Assembly: GCA_019802505.1 (NCBI GenBank)
Contig: JAFMOC010000039.1
Location: forward strand, 744,001-808,000
Source of the DNA: Corydoras sp. C115
Taxonomy: Eukaryota; Chordata; Actinopteri; Siluriformes; Callichthyidae
Length of the DNA stretch: 64,000 nt
Reading direction: 5' to 3'
Shown here: piece by piece, positions 13,739-25,055 of the stretch
Numbering within the stretch: position 1 is the first letter of the stretch
How the letters are laid out: every line of letters starts with the position of its first letter
Translations under genes and position numbers: made by a program
The notes under the pieces: model-generated
Databases searched by the model: none
What the model was told of the DNA's origin: nothing
Seen by the model: the letters and a program-made list of their open reading frames with translations, nothing else

Positions 13739-14419
13739 TATTACTATACCTAAAGACTCTTGTACACTTGTTAATTTTAAAACATTGGAAGTCCTTTCTA
13801 TTTTAGGAAAATCCATGTAAACCAATACTCACACTAACAGGCCTTCAATATGTCAGTGATAAGAATTGTCCATGGCCCAAATTGTAGCTGCTGTGTGGAG
13901 GTCCTGAGCTTATAACACAATGAAGTCGGATATCCCTCCCTATTATGCTCATATTTGTCACTTCTGGTCATGGAAATCTTTTTAAAAATTTTATATATTT
14001 TTGCTAATTAAAACTATTGCTTAGAGTGCCAAAAAGAAAAGCACATGTTCCATGTTCTTTTTCATCATTATGGTGTTTGTGAGGGTTGAAATCAAGTTTT
14101 TCCAAACCAAATATACCTTGTTTGGTTGGTAGATTATTCCTATACCAGCAGCACTAATGTGTCCAAAAATTGCAACAGCATTGCTATATCAGATCCACTT
14201 ACGCCAGGGCCACATACACTAAAACAACAACAGTTTAGTGTCAGAGCAGTACTAAAAATAACCCACCACCCAAATAGTACCTAATCTTTGGTGGTCCTGA
14301 CTGATGTATATAAAAATGTATATTTAAAACAAAACAAATGGACCAATATCTATAATTATATACCATATAGTGGAACTGATAAAATGGAAAATAAGTATAA
14401 AAACAGGGAGTTATTATAT

Positions 14420-14544
14420 GTGAGTGTGTGTGTGTGTGTGTGTATGTGTGTGTGCTCTAGTTACTATGTTTTCACATGGGAAAGTCTCCCAGCTGTGGAA
14501 GGGCTGTGTGAGTATGCTGAAGGAACTGATCAGGGCGTTCCTCC

Positions 14545-14575
<31 letters not shown>

Positions 14576-14577
14576 TT
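14420..14577. repeat. Two (TG)n tracts
   Basis: TG-rich tracts lie at about 14420-14455 and 14550-14577, separated by about 95 bp of ordinary sequence. Confidence 0.9.
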
Positions 14578-16271
14578 GTGGTGGCTGTAACGATCATCCA
14601 GAGGATATCCTCAATCAAGGGCCAGAGAGTGCACTCTGAACAAGCTTGCTGACAGAAACATAGACCCTCATGTGCACAAACATAGCCTACTAACAACCTC
14701 AGGGAGTTAAGGTAGCACACACACATGCACATACACACAGGCATATATTCTTTACTCTCGTCATATACCTCTTTTACAGTCTTTCACAATTTAAACTAAG
14801 CCTCTGTGACTTATTTTCACAAACAAACACAATTTATTGCAAGGCACAAATTATTTTTCTTATTAATAGAAAGGGAAAATATATTACATGAAATACAAAA
14901 TTACATCATCTATAAAATAAACATGGTTAAGCTACAGGTTAGAAAAAATACTTTTGATTTATGAAAACCCATTTGAGATGTGGTACTCTTATGCTTATGA
15001 CTGTATTTTATGGAAAATTATTACATTTGCATTATATTTACATTCAGTTATTTAGCAGCCATTTTTATTTAAACAATACAATCATAGAGGACATCACATG
15101 TCATTAAGATAAGGAGAAACCAGCTGAGCTGCAGTATTAACAGGCATGATTATTTGCCAATCTGGGATTAATATCTAGATTTTTCCTCACTCTGTTTTTT
15201 TTCCACTTTTTAATAAAGTAAGTTCTTTTGAAAGGTCCTGAATGTGTCCTGAATAATGCTAAATTACAGCATTACAGATTTAGAAAGATGATTACACCAT
15301 GAACATGTCAGCTAGGTTGGACCTTAATAAAATGTTGGTAAGAAAGAGCAGATCCAGAGTCAGTGCTTTGTATTGAATGGAGGTTACTAGAGAAAGCCAA
15401 TAGCAAGAGCTGATTAGTGGAGTAACATGGGCTTGCTTGGGTTGGTTGAACACAAGATGATCTGCAGAGTTCTGTATTATCTGTAGAGGCTTGAATACTG
15501 TAAAAGCAGAGGAAACTGACAGTTGTCAAATCGGGAGAGGATGAGATTGAACTAGTTGTGTAGTCCGCTCAGTGAAAACAAGTCTGATAAACTTGATGTT
15601 GTATAGAATGAAACTAAATGTTAAACCACAGTCTTTGTGACTTGTTCAGATAGATTGGGGTGTTTATTAATTGTAAAGCCAAGGTTATGGACAGAGCTGA
15701 ACAGGAAAATTTTAGAGGCTTTGATTTGGAGAATCAGGTTATCAAAATCTAGGATTTTGTTGTAACGATCGCAGAACCTGTTTTTACCATTTAACATTAA
15801 AACATGCACAAACGTAGGACATACAAACTGTCCTTAGCCAATGTGCAAACTCACAAGGTTATACCATGGTTATCGCAATTCCCTGACCTAAACTGAATAA
15901 AAACCTGTTCAGTAAACTAAAGAAGAGTATAAAGGCATGAACCTAACCCTGAAAGCAATAGCTTTCAAATGTATTACTTTGTTTTCTCCAAATTTAAGGT
16001 GTAATGTATTAAACAAAGAATTGGTTAAGGATGCACAGTGTTAAATGGAGGTGTGGCAATCATTTTGGCACATCTTTTTTTTTTTTAACTAGTAAGTAAC
16101 TAGACCTATTTCTTGATAAATTTAAATTTTAAACTGAAAGATGGATTTTATTTGTCAGTTTAAGTTTAATTACATTTTTCAATCAATCAAATCATGGTTT
16201 CTATTTTCTTTTTTCTGTATTATAGGTCATGTACATAATTGGGAATTTTATTTTGTATGTACTCTTTTTCA

Positions 16272-16590
16272 GTGGCTTAGTGGTTAACACGTTCACCTCT
16301 CTGGTTAACCTGGGGATTCCACGTTCGAATCCCAATCTGGATGGAGTTTCCACGTTCTCCCCGTGTCCAAGTGGATTTCCTCCGGGTTCTTCGGTTTCTG
16401 CCCACAATCCAAAAATATGGATTCAAGGTCAAATTAAATGCTCTAAATTGCCCTATAGAGTGTGTGTTTGTGTATGTGTGAGTGAATGTGCCCAGCACTC
16501 GAAACGTTCTCCCCTGGATGGGAATGGAGAACCCCCCCTTCGTCCCTGGCAGAGGATTAAGAAAAAGAAAATAGATGAATGAATGAATGA
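16272..16590 (+). mobile_element. Old tRNA-like SINE copy, plus orientation
   Basis: The head reads GTGGCTTAGTGGTTAACACG (A-box region), with CGTTCGAATCCC as the B-box region. The body carries TTCTCCCCGTGTCC and it ends in an (AATG)n tail at about 16575-16590. It has more substitutions than most copies here. No clean target duplication is seen. Confidence 0.85.
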
Positions 16591-16664
16591 CTTCTATTTC
16601 ACTTATAATTTTTCATTTTTTCAATGCATCTTTTTTAACTTTCCCAATTACTGTCACTTGCTGC

Positions 16665-16720
16665 TGGGAATGTGAATTACCCCACTGTGGGACCAATAAA
16701 GACAATCTTACCATATATAT
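16665..16720 (+). mobile_element. LINE 3'-end remnant
   Basis: The sequence TGTGAATTACCCCACTGTGG followed by GACCAATAAAGACAATCTTAC is the kind of 3' terminus seen on fish L2/CR1-like LINEs. A second example lies at 37205-37262. It is heavily 5'-truncated and a SINE is inserted in it. Confidence 0.55.
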
Positions 16721-17104
16721 ATTTTTTTCATTTATTCATTCATTCATTCATTCATTATCTCCCGCTTTATCCTCTATTAGGGTCGCGGTGGTGTTCCCCA
16801 TGCCCATCCAGGGGAGAACGTTTCGGGCGCTGGGCAGATACACCCAGGACAGGACGCCAATCCATCGCTGGGCACACACTCACTCTCACACACACACACA
16901 CTCTATATGGGGCAATTTTGAGAATTCAATTGATTTGATCCATGTTTTTGGACTGTGGGAGGAAACCGGAGAACCCGGAGGAAACCCACGCAGACATGGG
17001 GAGAACATGGAAACTCCACCCAGATGGGGATTCGAACCGGGAATCCCTAGCGCTGAGAGGCGAACGTGCTGACCACTAAGCCACCGTGCCACCCCTTACC
17101 ATAT
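16707..17104 (-). mobile_element. tRNA-like SINE, minus orientation, nested in a LINE tail
   Basis: The body is 16717-17094. The (ATTC)n tail is on the left and the head GCCACCGTGCC is on the right. The B-box complement GGATTCGAACCGG is intact. A 10-bp duplication, CTTACCATAT, occurs at 16707-16716 and 17095-17104, inside the LINE 3' sequence. Confidence 0.9.
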
Positions 17105-17910
17105 CTTAATAAGCCTATATTCTTTTTTTACTTTTTGTTTTTTAAAATCCAATGTTTAGTAACATTACATTTCAGTGCCTGTGATTACAACCACATGCAG
17201 AAAAAAAGTTTGCGTTATACAAATAAAGTTTCTCTCATGTGTTCATTGTGGCACTCCATCGTGCGTTAGTGCAGGCATTGTTTGATGCAGATGGTGTGAT
17301 CCCTGTGCTCTCTGCCTTCCTCTTTCCATTTGCTCAGCATCCTATTAATAACTCTCATCCCCCGCTATTTTGTCAGCAACAGCGACACGCGCAAAACATC
17401 CAGTCCCAGCACGAGCAATCGGGGAGATGGGGCGTAGGGGGTCTCCGAAAAAAAAGAGAATTCAACAGGATGGAAGTGAGGATGTCTTACAGCAGGTTAA
17501 ACACACAGGAGGGAATTTCTCCCTCTGCAGCGCTGCAGAGAAGAGACTTCCGCTTGCACCAACAGCGGTTTAATTTACTGCTGAGGAAATACAGGTTTAT
17601 GACTGTGTGCTTCAACCATTTGTGACCTACAAATGGGCCTCAGGGGAAAGTTAGAACTTCAAGGGAGATGGGGGGCTGTGGTAGTAATTCAAGAGAAGAG
17701 ACAAACTACAAAAAAATATTTAATGCAAGGTCAATATATATCACATATTGTCAATCGCACTATAGGACAAGACAAGGAATGTAATTACGTAGTAATCATA
17801 AGAGAATTTAATCATTTAAAAGCATTTGAATGCATTTCTTCAGAAGCCCACCTGTTAGTCTGGATCCCCTCCCCCAGTTCGTGTCAGTACAAATACAACA
17901 TAAATGTAAA

Positions 17911-17913
<3 letters not shown>

Positions 17914-17997
<84 letters not shown>
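17914..17997. repeat. (TA)n microsatellite
   Basis: An uninterrupted TA array of about 42 units. Confidence 0.98.
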
Positions 17998-18000
<3 letters not shown>

Positions 18001-18422
18001 TCATTTGTACATATACAAATATGGATATAAAGATTTACCACCACCGAGGGTTGCATTAGCTACTTTATTTAAAAATGATTACACATCATATGTTGTTTAA
18101 TGTTACATGGTAAGTTTGGTTTATGGTATGTGTCCTGATTTCTTCATGCAAGCATGTTCTCTTAGTTATTCTGATAGGTGTTTGCAGTTTTTTATTATTA
18201 TTTCAGATTTTGACGAAAAAGAAAGAAGCTAAACATTTGTATAAAGTAAGAAAACATCACCATCTAGTGGAGAGAGTATGATTTAACTGAAAGGGCAGGT
18301 GTAATGGTAACGATGTGCTGAATAACTTTTATGACGTTTATGTCAGACCTTCAAGTAAACTAGATTCCTTTTTATTTTTGAAATAGCCAAATAAAAAAAA
18401 TTCTCTTAACTTCTTAACTTTA

Positions 18423-18441
18423 ACACACACACATACACACA

Positions 18442-18481
<40 letters not shown>
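18423..18481. repeat. (CA)n microsatellite
   Basis: An interrupted CA array that becomes pure from about 18446. Confidence 0.95.
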
Positions 18482-18483
<2 letters not shown>

Positions 18484-18925
18484 TGTATTATTTCCTCGTC
18501 TGTAAATATCTCTTGATTTCGAAAGTAATACAACGCTATAAACATATTGCTTATATTATTGGTTCATATAAAGCCAGAACAACCGATTCTTTAAAATAAT
18601 CAATTTAACTAAATTAAACATACGCAGTTCAATTTACATAATTTTGTTTTTTAGACATAGCATCTGCTGATTTTGTTTGGGTTTGTTTACCTCCTGGCAA
18701 CATTGCGTAAATCCTTCGACGGGACTCTTATTTTGAAAAGCAAATGAATTTAAAAAATGCTTTTTAAAAAAGATAAATACTATTGTTTAAAATGTTTCGA
18801 CTTCTCATAATTTGTATGTTATGCAATAAAATACTATAGCGTTAAACATATATGTGTGTTTGGTAAGAATTGTGTGTTTACAGCAGAAAAAGACGCGGTA
18901 TTATTGCCGTGTTTTTAAAAACCAG

Positions 18926-18978
18926 ACGCCAGAGGGCAGCAAACCAGCGTTCTGCCTACAGTTTCACTTCTATATAAA
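18926..18978 (+). promoter_or_regulatory. Compact promoter of Ig gene A: CTCF-like motif, IRF-type element, TATA box
   Basis: ACGCCAGAGGGCAGC at 18926-18940 fits the CTCF core YAGRKGGCR. CAGTTTCACTTCTA at 18959-18972 is, on the other strand, TAGAAGTGAAACTG, an IRF/ISRE-type site. TATATAAA at 18971-18978 directly abuts it, 32 bp before the ATG. The 5' leader would be about 10 nt or less. All of this is motif reading only. Confidence 0.5.
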
Positions 18979-19009
18979 TGTGTTGTGTAAGATAAAAAAC
19001 ACGTCTAAC

Positions 19010-20311
19010 ATGCAACGATTCGTATGTAAGTATTTAATATTTACTGTTTACATTGAGCGCTTTAATGTGACTTAGTATAATAATCTTAAACTAATGCAAT
19101 AAACCAAAAAAACTCAACTTCCTGAAAGTATGTTATCTTCGCAACTAATTATATGTCATGAAGTAAACAATGAGTTGTCTTAGGAAATAAGGACCAGAAA
19201 TAAATAAAAAAACACACAAAACATTTCCCAAAACGTTTTATTTTTCTTTCCACAGTGATCGTTTTCATATGTGCGGTATTCGAAGAGTCATATTTATTAG
19301 AGCTTCCCTGCAGAGTGAATCTGGAGCAGGGAGTGAAATATCACAAAATAATTTGGTATAAGGTTAGTAGACGACTTTTCAGAAAATACTTTTCCAGAAA
19401 ACTATTAGTATGTATAATAATAGTAAGGCGGCACGGTGGCTTAGTGGTTAGCACGTTCGCCTCTCAGCGCTAGGGATTCCCGGTTCGAATCCCCATCTGG
19501 GTGGAGTTTCCATGTTCTCCCCGTGTCCGCGTGGGTTTCCTCCGGGTCTCCGGTTTCCTCCCACAGTCCAAAAACATAGATCAAGTCAATTGAATTCTCA
19601 AAATTGCCCCATATAGAGTGTGTCTGTGTGAGTGAGTGTGTGCCCAGCGATGGATTGGCGCCCTGTCCTGGGTCTATCTGCCCTGCGCCTGAGACGTTCT
19701 CCCCTGGATTGGCATGGGGAACCCCACCGCGACCCTAATAGAGGATAAAGCGGGAGATAATGAATGAATAATAATAGTAAACCGTAAATTTTAATTGTCT
19801 ACGTCGTTTGCAGGTTTCGGTTCCGTCGCAGTCTCTGGTGGGTCTCGTAATGAAAGACTTTCGCAGGAACACGACGCAGTTTTATAAAAACGTAAACCAC
19901 TCGTATGAAATCGGAGAGGACCTGGCGCTGCGCCACCTGCCCGAACCCCGGGAGGAGGAGTGTGAGGTGTACCACTGCTCGGTCTGGCCCCCTGTGGGAC
20001 ATCGCATTCTGGAGGACGAAGCTACTTTTCCAGAAGGTGACAGGTTTACAGGACACTGCACACGTCGATTATATTTTTTAAATGTCATGTGCTTTGGATG
20101 TATTTGTGCTTAGGTTTGCATTTTTCTTTCTGCAGGTTGCAAAATAAATACTGTGGCAAGCTCCGTCAAACTGGTGAAAACGCCTAAGGATAATTTTATT
20201 GTAAATGGCGCTATACCGGCAGCGGTAGTTTTAGTGTTGTGTTTATCTCTAGGGGCGTGTGTGTGGGTTTGCTCTAACCGCAAAAGACGTCCATCTTCGA
20301 TCTTTATCTGA
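19010..20311 (+). CDS. Ig gene A: single V-type Ig-domain membrane protein, CD83-like
   Basis: Four coding exons, 19010-19025, 19256-19362, 19814-20036 and 20136-20311, with phases 1, 0 and 1 and GT-AG borders, give 173 aa. Residues 1-15 are a signal peptide. The V-type Ig domain has Cys24 (LELPC), the C-strand IIWYK with Trp39, and Cys96 (CEVYHC). An extra Cys91 precedes Cys96, and Cys117 follows the domain; both resemble CD83. The domain is split by an intron after Trp-Tyr-Lys. CD83 is known for an Ig domain encoded by more than one exon. The transmembrane segment is about 141-161 and uncharged. A short basic tail without tyrosine follows. One N-glycosylation sequon is at NTT 60-62. A SINE sits in intron 2. 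The CD83 assignment rests on motif layout only; a CTX/JAM-type V domain is the main alternative. Confidence 0.8.
19414..19780 (+). mobile_element. tRNA-like SINE, full length, in intron 2 of Ig gene A
   Basis: The body is 19427-19767. The head is GGCGGCACGGTGGCTTAGTGG, with intact A-box-like TGGCTTAGTGG and B-box GGTTCGAATCC. The tail is an AATGAATGA-type repeat. A 13-bp duplication, ATAATAATAGTAA, occurs at 19414-19426 and 19768-19780. This is one of the best-preserved copies in the window. Confidence 0.95.
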
Positions 20312-20415
20312 ATCGCTCTTATATATGTATGTGTCCTAGGCGAGAAACGTACATGTAAACACCCACACACCCACACATACATATATAATGAATGTTTAAG
20401 GGAGACGTGATCCTT

Positions 20416-21165
20416 TGTGATATTTGCCCCTTTGTGGTATTTGTGACCCTTTTTGCCCCTAGTTCAAACATAACTGTGGTTTATCACACTGATTTATTAT
20501 TTTTTTTGCCACACCCAGCCCTGATTACTGCCACACCGGTTCTCAGCAACATCACTTAAATAGTGATTCTCAGCAACATCACTTAAATAGATCACGTAAA
20601 TAGACCTGCCTGACAAAGCTAATTAGACCAAAGTATACTCAAAATCATGCCAAGATCCAAAGAAATTCAGGAACAAAAGACAAAGAAAGTCATTGAGATC
20701 AATCAGTCTGGAAAATTTTATATAGCTATTTCTAAAGGTTCGGGACTCCAGCAAACCACACTGAGAGCCATTATCCACAAATGATGAAAACGTGAATGAT
20801 GAAACCTTCCCAGGAGTGGCGAGCTGACCAAAATCACCCCAAAAATGCAACGAAGACTCATCCAAGAGGTCACAAAACACCCCACAACAACATCCAAAAC
20901 ACTGCAGTCCCTACTTGCCTCAGTTAAGGCCAAAAACCTTAAAAATTGGCTGCATGGTGCCAAGATGAAAACCACTGTTGAGCAAAAAGAACATTAAGAC
21001 TCATTATTTTGCCAGAAAACATCTTGATGATCCCCAAGACTTTTTGGAAAATACTTGTGATAAATGGAACCATGAATTTGACCATCTACCAAAAAAAAAA
21101 AGAATGTGGGTACTGTAGCAGGACAATGATCAAAACATTAAATAAGGCCGAAAGTCTTGTCTGTG
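20416..21165 (+). pseudogene. Decayed Tc1-like transposon with transposase remnant
   Basis: Conceptual translation from 20647 gives a Tc1 transposase N-terminus with many substitutions (PRSKEIQEQ-like, then KKVIEINQSGK, ISKGSGLQQTTLRAII). After deletions it continues with remnants of the ARKHLDDP and GTMN-x-x-x-YQK regions near 21010-21100. Several stops and frameshifts are present and the catalytic domain is largely gone. The upstream non-coding part contains a tandem copy of TCTCAGCAACATCACTTAAATAG at 20541-20590. It lies just 3' of Ig gene A. Confidence 0.8.
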
Positions 21166-21170
21166 TGTGT

Positions 21171-21201
<31 letters not shown>
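21163..21201. repeat. (TG)n microsatellite
   Basis: A TG array adjoining the Tc1 remnant. Confidence 0.95.
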
Positions 21202-21590
21202 ATTTTAAATAATGTGTGATGGTATATGCATTTAAAATGTATTTAAGTTTTCTTAAATTACAAAATGTAACTTAAAAAATGTTTGCACTGTTATTATTAT
21301 GATAAATTTGTTTAAACAACTTTTATAATCTATTTGGCCCATTAAAGTAAGGAATTGTCTTTATTTCACAGCACATTATTTTAATTATTTCAATAATTTG
21401 TAATTAATTATAATAAATATAAAATATATGATTATTTTAAAATAAAATCTGTTTTGTTATATAGACAATTTTAATTTTTTATGTGCATTTTAATTTAATA
21501 TTTTATGTGCATTTTGGCTGGATGTAAAAAAAAAAAATTAAAAAAAAAAGAAAGAAAAAAAATATATATATACACGTCACAGGTGAGATT

Positions 21591-21610
21591 TAGGAAGTGG
21601 ACAGTTTCAC
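21591..21610 (+). promoter_or_regulatory. Putative promoter elements of Ig gene B (ETS-type and IRF-like half-site)
   Basis: TAGGAAGTGG at 21591-21600 is an ETS/PU.1-type site. ACAGTTTCAC at 21601-21610 is identical over ten bases to part of the IRF-type element before gene A. They lie about 165 bp upstream of the proposed ATG. This is weak, motif-level evidence. Confidence 0.35.
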
Positions 21611-21771
21611 AGAAGGTATAGCCACCTCACTTGTAAGATTGTTGTAATACTAAGATTAATCTGTTAAAAAGTCGTTTAAATACGTCAATGTTTAAAAAAG
21701 GAACATTTTCTTTTAAATGTTTTACTTTTATTATAATAAATATTATTCAGGTTTAGGTTTGAAAAATCAGG

Positions 21772-24700
21772 ATGAAGAATATTCTAGGTAAGTTAACGTT
21801 GCCTCGGTAACAAATGTTATTTGATATACATTGTACCATGCAATCTCATGGTTTCATCTAAAACCAATTATTTAATAATCATTGTAAATCTCAAGTAATG
21901 TTATACTTTTGTATTCACAAAGTCAAAAAAACAAGTTTATACTCCAGATAAACCCTTTTATGTCAGTAGTGAGTAATATGAGACAAATGAACCTGAAAGA
22001 TATAGACATAATTATTAAATTGATTAAAAAAATGTAATGTATTTCATATTGCATAGTGCCTAATCAGTCCAGACTTATAAAGTTGCAAAGTAACAAATTA
22101 TTGGGTTATGACACTAGGAAGCTTTTATATCAGTTTGAGTAAAAAAAAAATTAATTAACAGAGGTTGGTGATCTTATGCAAATGTATACTAGTTTTTTCT
22201 TTTCAATATTAAAAAGTTATCCATCCTCTGTAGAAAACAAAATATAACATTTCATTCTAAATCTTCAAGCACAATTAAAAGCTATCACTGCATTTAAATA
22301 AATGTATTCAAAGCTCTTTTGTAATTATTATCAGATCATGTCTGGCTGATCCATAGGTTTAGATAGATAGATAGATAGATAGACAGACAGACCACCGGTT
22401 TGTCTGTCTGTCTGTCTTTTTTAATATATATAAAAGTGTCAAGTGTGTAGTAGTATCAAAACTAAAAATTAAAATTAAATGTCCAGTATGGATGGAGACC
22501 AAGTGATCAAAATACAATACAAATTTCAAGAATATAATGCTGCAAATAAGCAATAGAATGTATACATCGATAAATATGTATTTTATATTTATCAATATAA
22601 AGCAAGCTATTAAGTGTCCCGTTATTCTTTACCTGGCACATTTTATGTCTTATTTTGTGCCCAATTGTTAGTGTAGAATCATGTAACCCATGTGTGTGAT
22701 GTGCAGGAGTAAGCAATTTTGGCTCTGCTATAAAATGGGCTCTACTATGTGCATAGGGCACAGGAAACAGGAAGTGGTCTTAAACCTGAAACTTAGCACA
22801 CTTTTACAAGAATTTGTTCTAAAAATTTTAAGGCTGCCAAAGTTTGTATGGTTTTTTTACTTTGTGTTTTAAAAAGATTCTGAACATTTGAAACACTACA
22901 TTTACTTTCTTATTTGTATCTTTGGTCTGTAAGGTGTATGCATTTAATTAAGTATATAATTAAACAATCTAGTGTACATAAGTATTTAATATGTCAAATT
23001 ATTTGGTTAGTTTACTGGCAGTTTACTTTTACACAGTACTGAATATTTTTGAAAGTGTCTGAAAAAATAATTATTCTCATTATTTCTCATGTCTGTTTTG
23101 TTTGTTACAGCAGCATGGATTTTGATGTTTATTCTGTTCTTTTGGGATAATAATCATTGCAGTTGTGAAGAGAGTATCCAAGCAAATTGTGGCGAAGACA
23201 TAGAACTATTTTGCTCAGCAAGAAGTGACCCACAAAGATACAGTTATCGTTATGTTGTCTGGTATCGAAATAACTTGTCCATTATCAAACGGAAGTCCAA
23301 TGAATATACATTTTATAACAGGTCTGCTCCTGCGTTTTTGGGAGTTAATGAAACTCTGATGCTACAGAAGGTGCAGCCTTCAGACTCTGGAATTTACCTG
23401 TGCTTCTTGGCTGCAGACGTTGGTTATGTGGACAAGACCTCAAAAGTTTCACTTAATGTTTCTGGTATATGTGTGAATGTGTGTGTGTGTGTATCTATTT
23501 GTGTATTTGTGTATTCAGTAATTCAGTTTAAGTTATCTTTTCAGAGTGTTTGCCTGTCAGTCCAACTACAAATTGCTTTACTGACGTGGTGGATATTTCA
23601 GTTCTGCTGATGCTAATAGGTTTCGGTAGTGTCAGTTTCTCTAAAATGATTCTCTGTTCTCTAACTGTCATGGTAAGTACATCTATTAATAAAAACTAAT
23701 TCCTATTTTCCCCATGTTTTACCTGATTCAGGGTAGAACGTTTAGGGTGCTGGGCAGATACACCAAGGAGAGGGATCCAATCTATCACTGGGCACACAGA
23801 AAGACATTCTACATAGGGCAATTTAGAGCATTCAATTTTCCATGTTTTTTGGGCTGTGAGACGAATCCAGAGAACCTTGAAGAAACATATGGGAAGAATA
23901 TGGAAATTCCACCCAGTTTGGGATTTAAACCAGAATCCCCAGAGCTGTGAGGTGAATGTGTACGACACCATGCACTATTTGCAAGGGGAATCCCTACAGA
24001 CCACCAACAACCATGGACTTGAAAAAAAAATCTATAATTTATCAGTAAATTAATTAATAATGCATTGTTTTCCTATTTATTTCAGGTGATATTTCAAATA
24101 AGGGCGGCACATTGGTCTAGTGCTTAGCACGTTCGCCTCTCAGCACTAGCACTTCTCCGTAGTCCAAAAACAGGGATCAAGGTCAACTGAATTCTCCAAA
24201 TTGCCCCATATAGAGTGTGTTTGTGTGAGTGAGTGAGTGTGCCCAGTGATAGATTGGTGCCCTGTCCTGGGTGTATCTGCCCAGTACCCGAAACGTTCTC
24301 CCCTGGATGGGCATGGGGAACACCACCGTGACCCTATTAGAGGATAAAGATAATGGATGGATGGATGGATATTTCAAATAAGTTAGTAATTTCATATTTT
24401 GATGTTTTAAATAATACATTTAAAGAATAGGCAACAAATAATGTTTTGCTCATATTTACAAAGGATGTGCAGTGTATGCTGTGTATGATTTGTCCCTTTT
24501 CACTGCAACACATTTCATCAGATCACTGTCATTTATCATTGCTGTGCTAAAAACCCAAATTTGATTGGCAACATTGCAATTTGTAAGCACAGATGTGTTA
24601 CAACTTGTAACAGCTGAGCCACAAAGTGTATATCAAAAGTATAAATGATAAACGTCAAACATAAATGTAATGATGAATGTAATCATAGCATTTTGTCAGA

Positions 24701-24842
24701 TGCGTTTTACCTACTAATCATCAGGGTTTTTTTTGTACAGATATGCACGTGCCTAAAAAGATTTCAAACGGAACATAAAGAAGAGCAACAAAGACAAACT
24801 TCTATCAAAGGAAGAGTGAAAAATTCCAATTCTAAGTTCTAA
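21772..24842 (+). CDS. Ig gene B: CD83-like V-type Ig receptor with transmembrane lysine
   Basis: Four coding exons, 21772-21787, 23111-23464, 23545-23672 and 24741-24842, with phases 1, 1 and 0, give 199 aa. The signal peptide is about residues 1-22. The V-type Ig domain has Cys40 (ELFC), Trp56 (VVWYR) and Cys103 within DSGIYLC. Sequons are NLS 60, NRS 75, NET 85 and NVS 121. Cys125 follows the domain, as in CD83. The whole Ig domain is in one exon: the intron found after the C strand in genes A and C is absent. The transmembrane segment is about 140-166 with Lys157 in its middle. The 33-residue cytoplasmic exon is basic and hydrophilic with no tyrosine. Exon 2 has a tandem CAGCAG acceptor. 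The exon 2 donor GTATAT is the weakest splice site. CD83-like is the best guess; an NKp30-like or other activating Ig receptor is possible. Confidence 0.8.
22361..22419. repeat. (GATA)n-(GACA)n tract facing a (TGTC)n tract
   Basis: GATA repeats run into GACAGACAGA. A 7-bp spacer then leads to TTGTCTGTCTGTCTGTC, so the two halves can pair. It lies in intron 1 of Ig gene B. Confidence 0.9.
23710..23965 (-). mobile_element. Old SINE copy, minus orientation
   Basis: Decayed versions of the family blocks are readable: GGGTAGAACGTTTAGGGTGC, GGGCACACAGA, GGGCAATTTAGAG, and TTTTTTGGGCTGTGAG. Both ends are eroded. It lies in intron 3 of Ig gene B. Confidence 0.75.
24088..24382 (+). mobile_element. 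SINE with internal deletion, plus orientation, in intron 3 of Ig gene B
   Basis: The head is GGGCGGCACATTGG. The segment between the A-box region and GTCCAAAAACA is largely deleted. The tail is (GGAT)n. A 15-bp duplication, GATATTTCAAATAAG, occurs at 24088-24102 and 24368-24382. Confidence 0.88.
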
Positions 24843-25055
24843 ATAGAGAAAGTCCCATTTTTCAGGGCACATTGGTTTTTTTTTTTATTTCTTGCCTTTA
24901 TTAGCATTAGATTTTTATTACTGCTTACAACTTATTTATTGTACACATCTATTGTATATACTGTATAACCTATACGTTTGTTTACTTGATTGCCGAATAT
25001 TATTGCTAATAATAGTACATATTTTAAAAGCTTTTTGTAATTTGTGTCTCAAGTA

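Larger units (their letters stand above)
8391..16200. other. Long intergenic region without a supportable gene
   Basis: I found no exon with flanking splice sites, no recognisable domain and no RNA gene. It holds microsatellites (listed) and SINE fragments. It also holds short dispersed pieces near 10115-10175 and 15025-15105 that resemble the common fish repeat reading CATTTACATTTA...GCAGACGCTT...GACTTACA. Open frames at 11188-11415 (75 codons) and 13257-13550 (97 codons) have no support beyond being open. Confidence 0.5.
17105..18900. other. Intergenic region upstream of the Ig gene cluster
   Basis: It holds a long TA microsatellite (17914-17997) and a CA tract (about 18423-18481). A less AT-rich segment at 17240-17640 is open in more than one frame. 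I cannot assign it to a gene; a conserved non-coding element is possible. Confidence 0.45.

Noticed and set aside
17239..17625. 128-codon frame in a less AT-rich segment
   Set aside because: More than one frame is open and none resembles a protein family. Conserved non-coding DNA is as likely.
19427..19480. Possible tRNA gene (A- and B-box present)
   Set aside because: The same sequence heads many dispersed copies with target duplications. It is the tRNA-like head of a SINE and the cloverleaf is not preserved.
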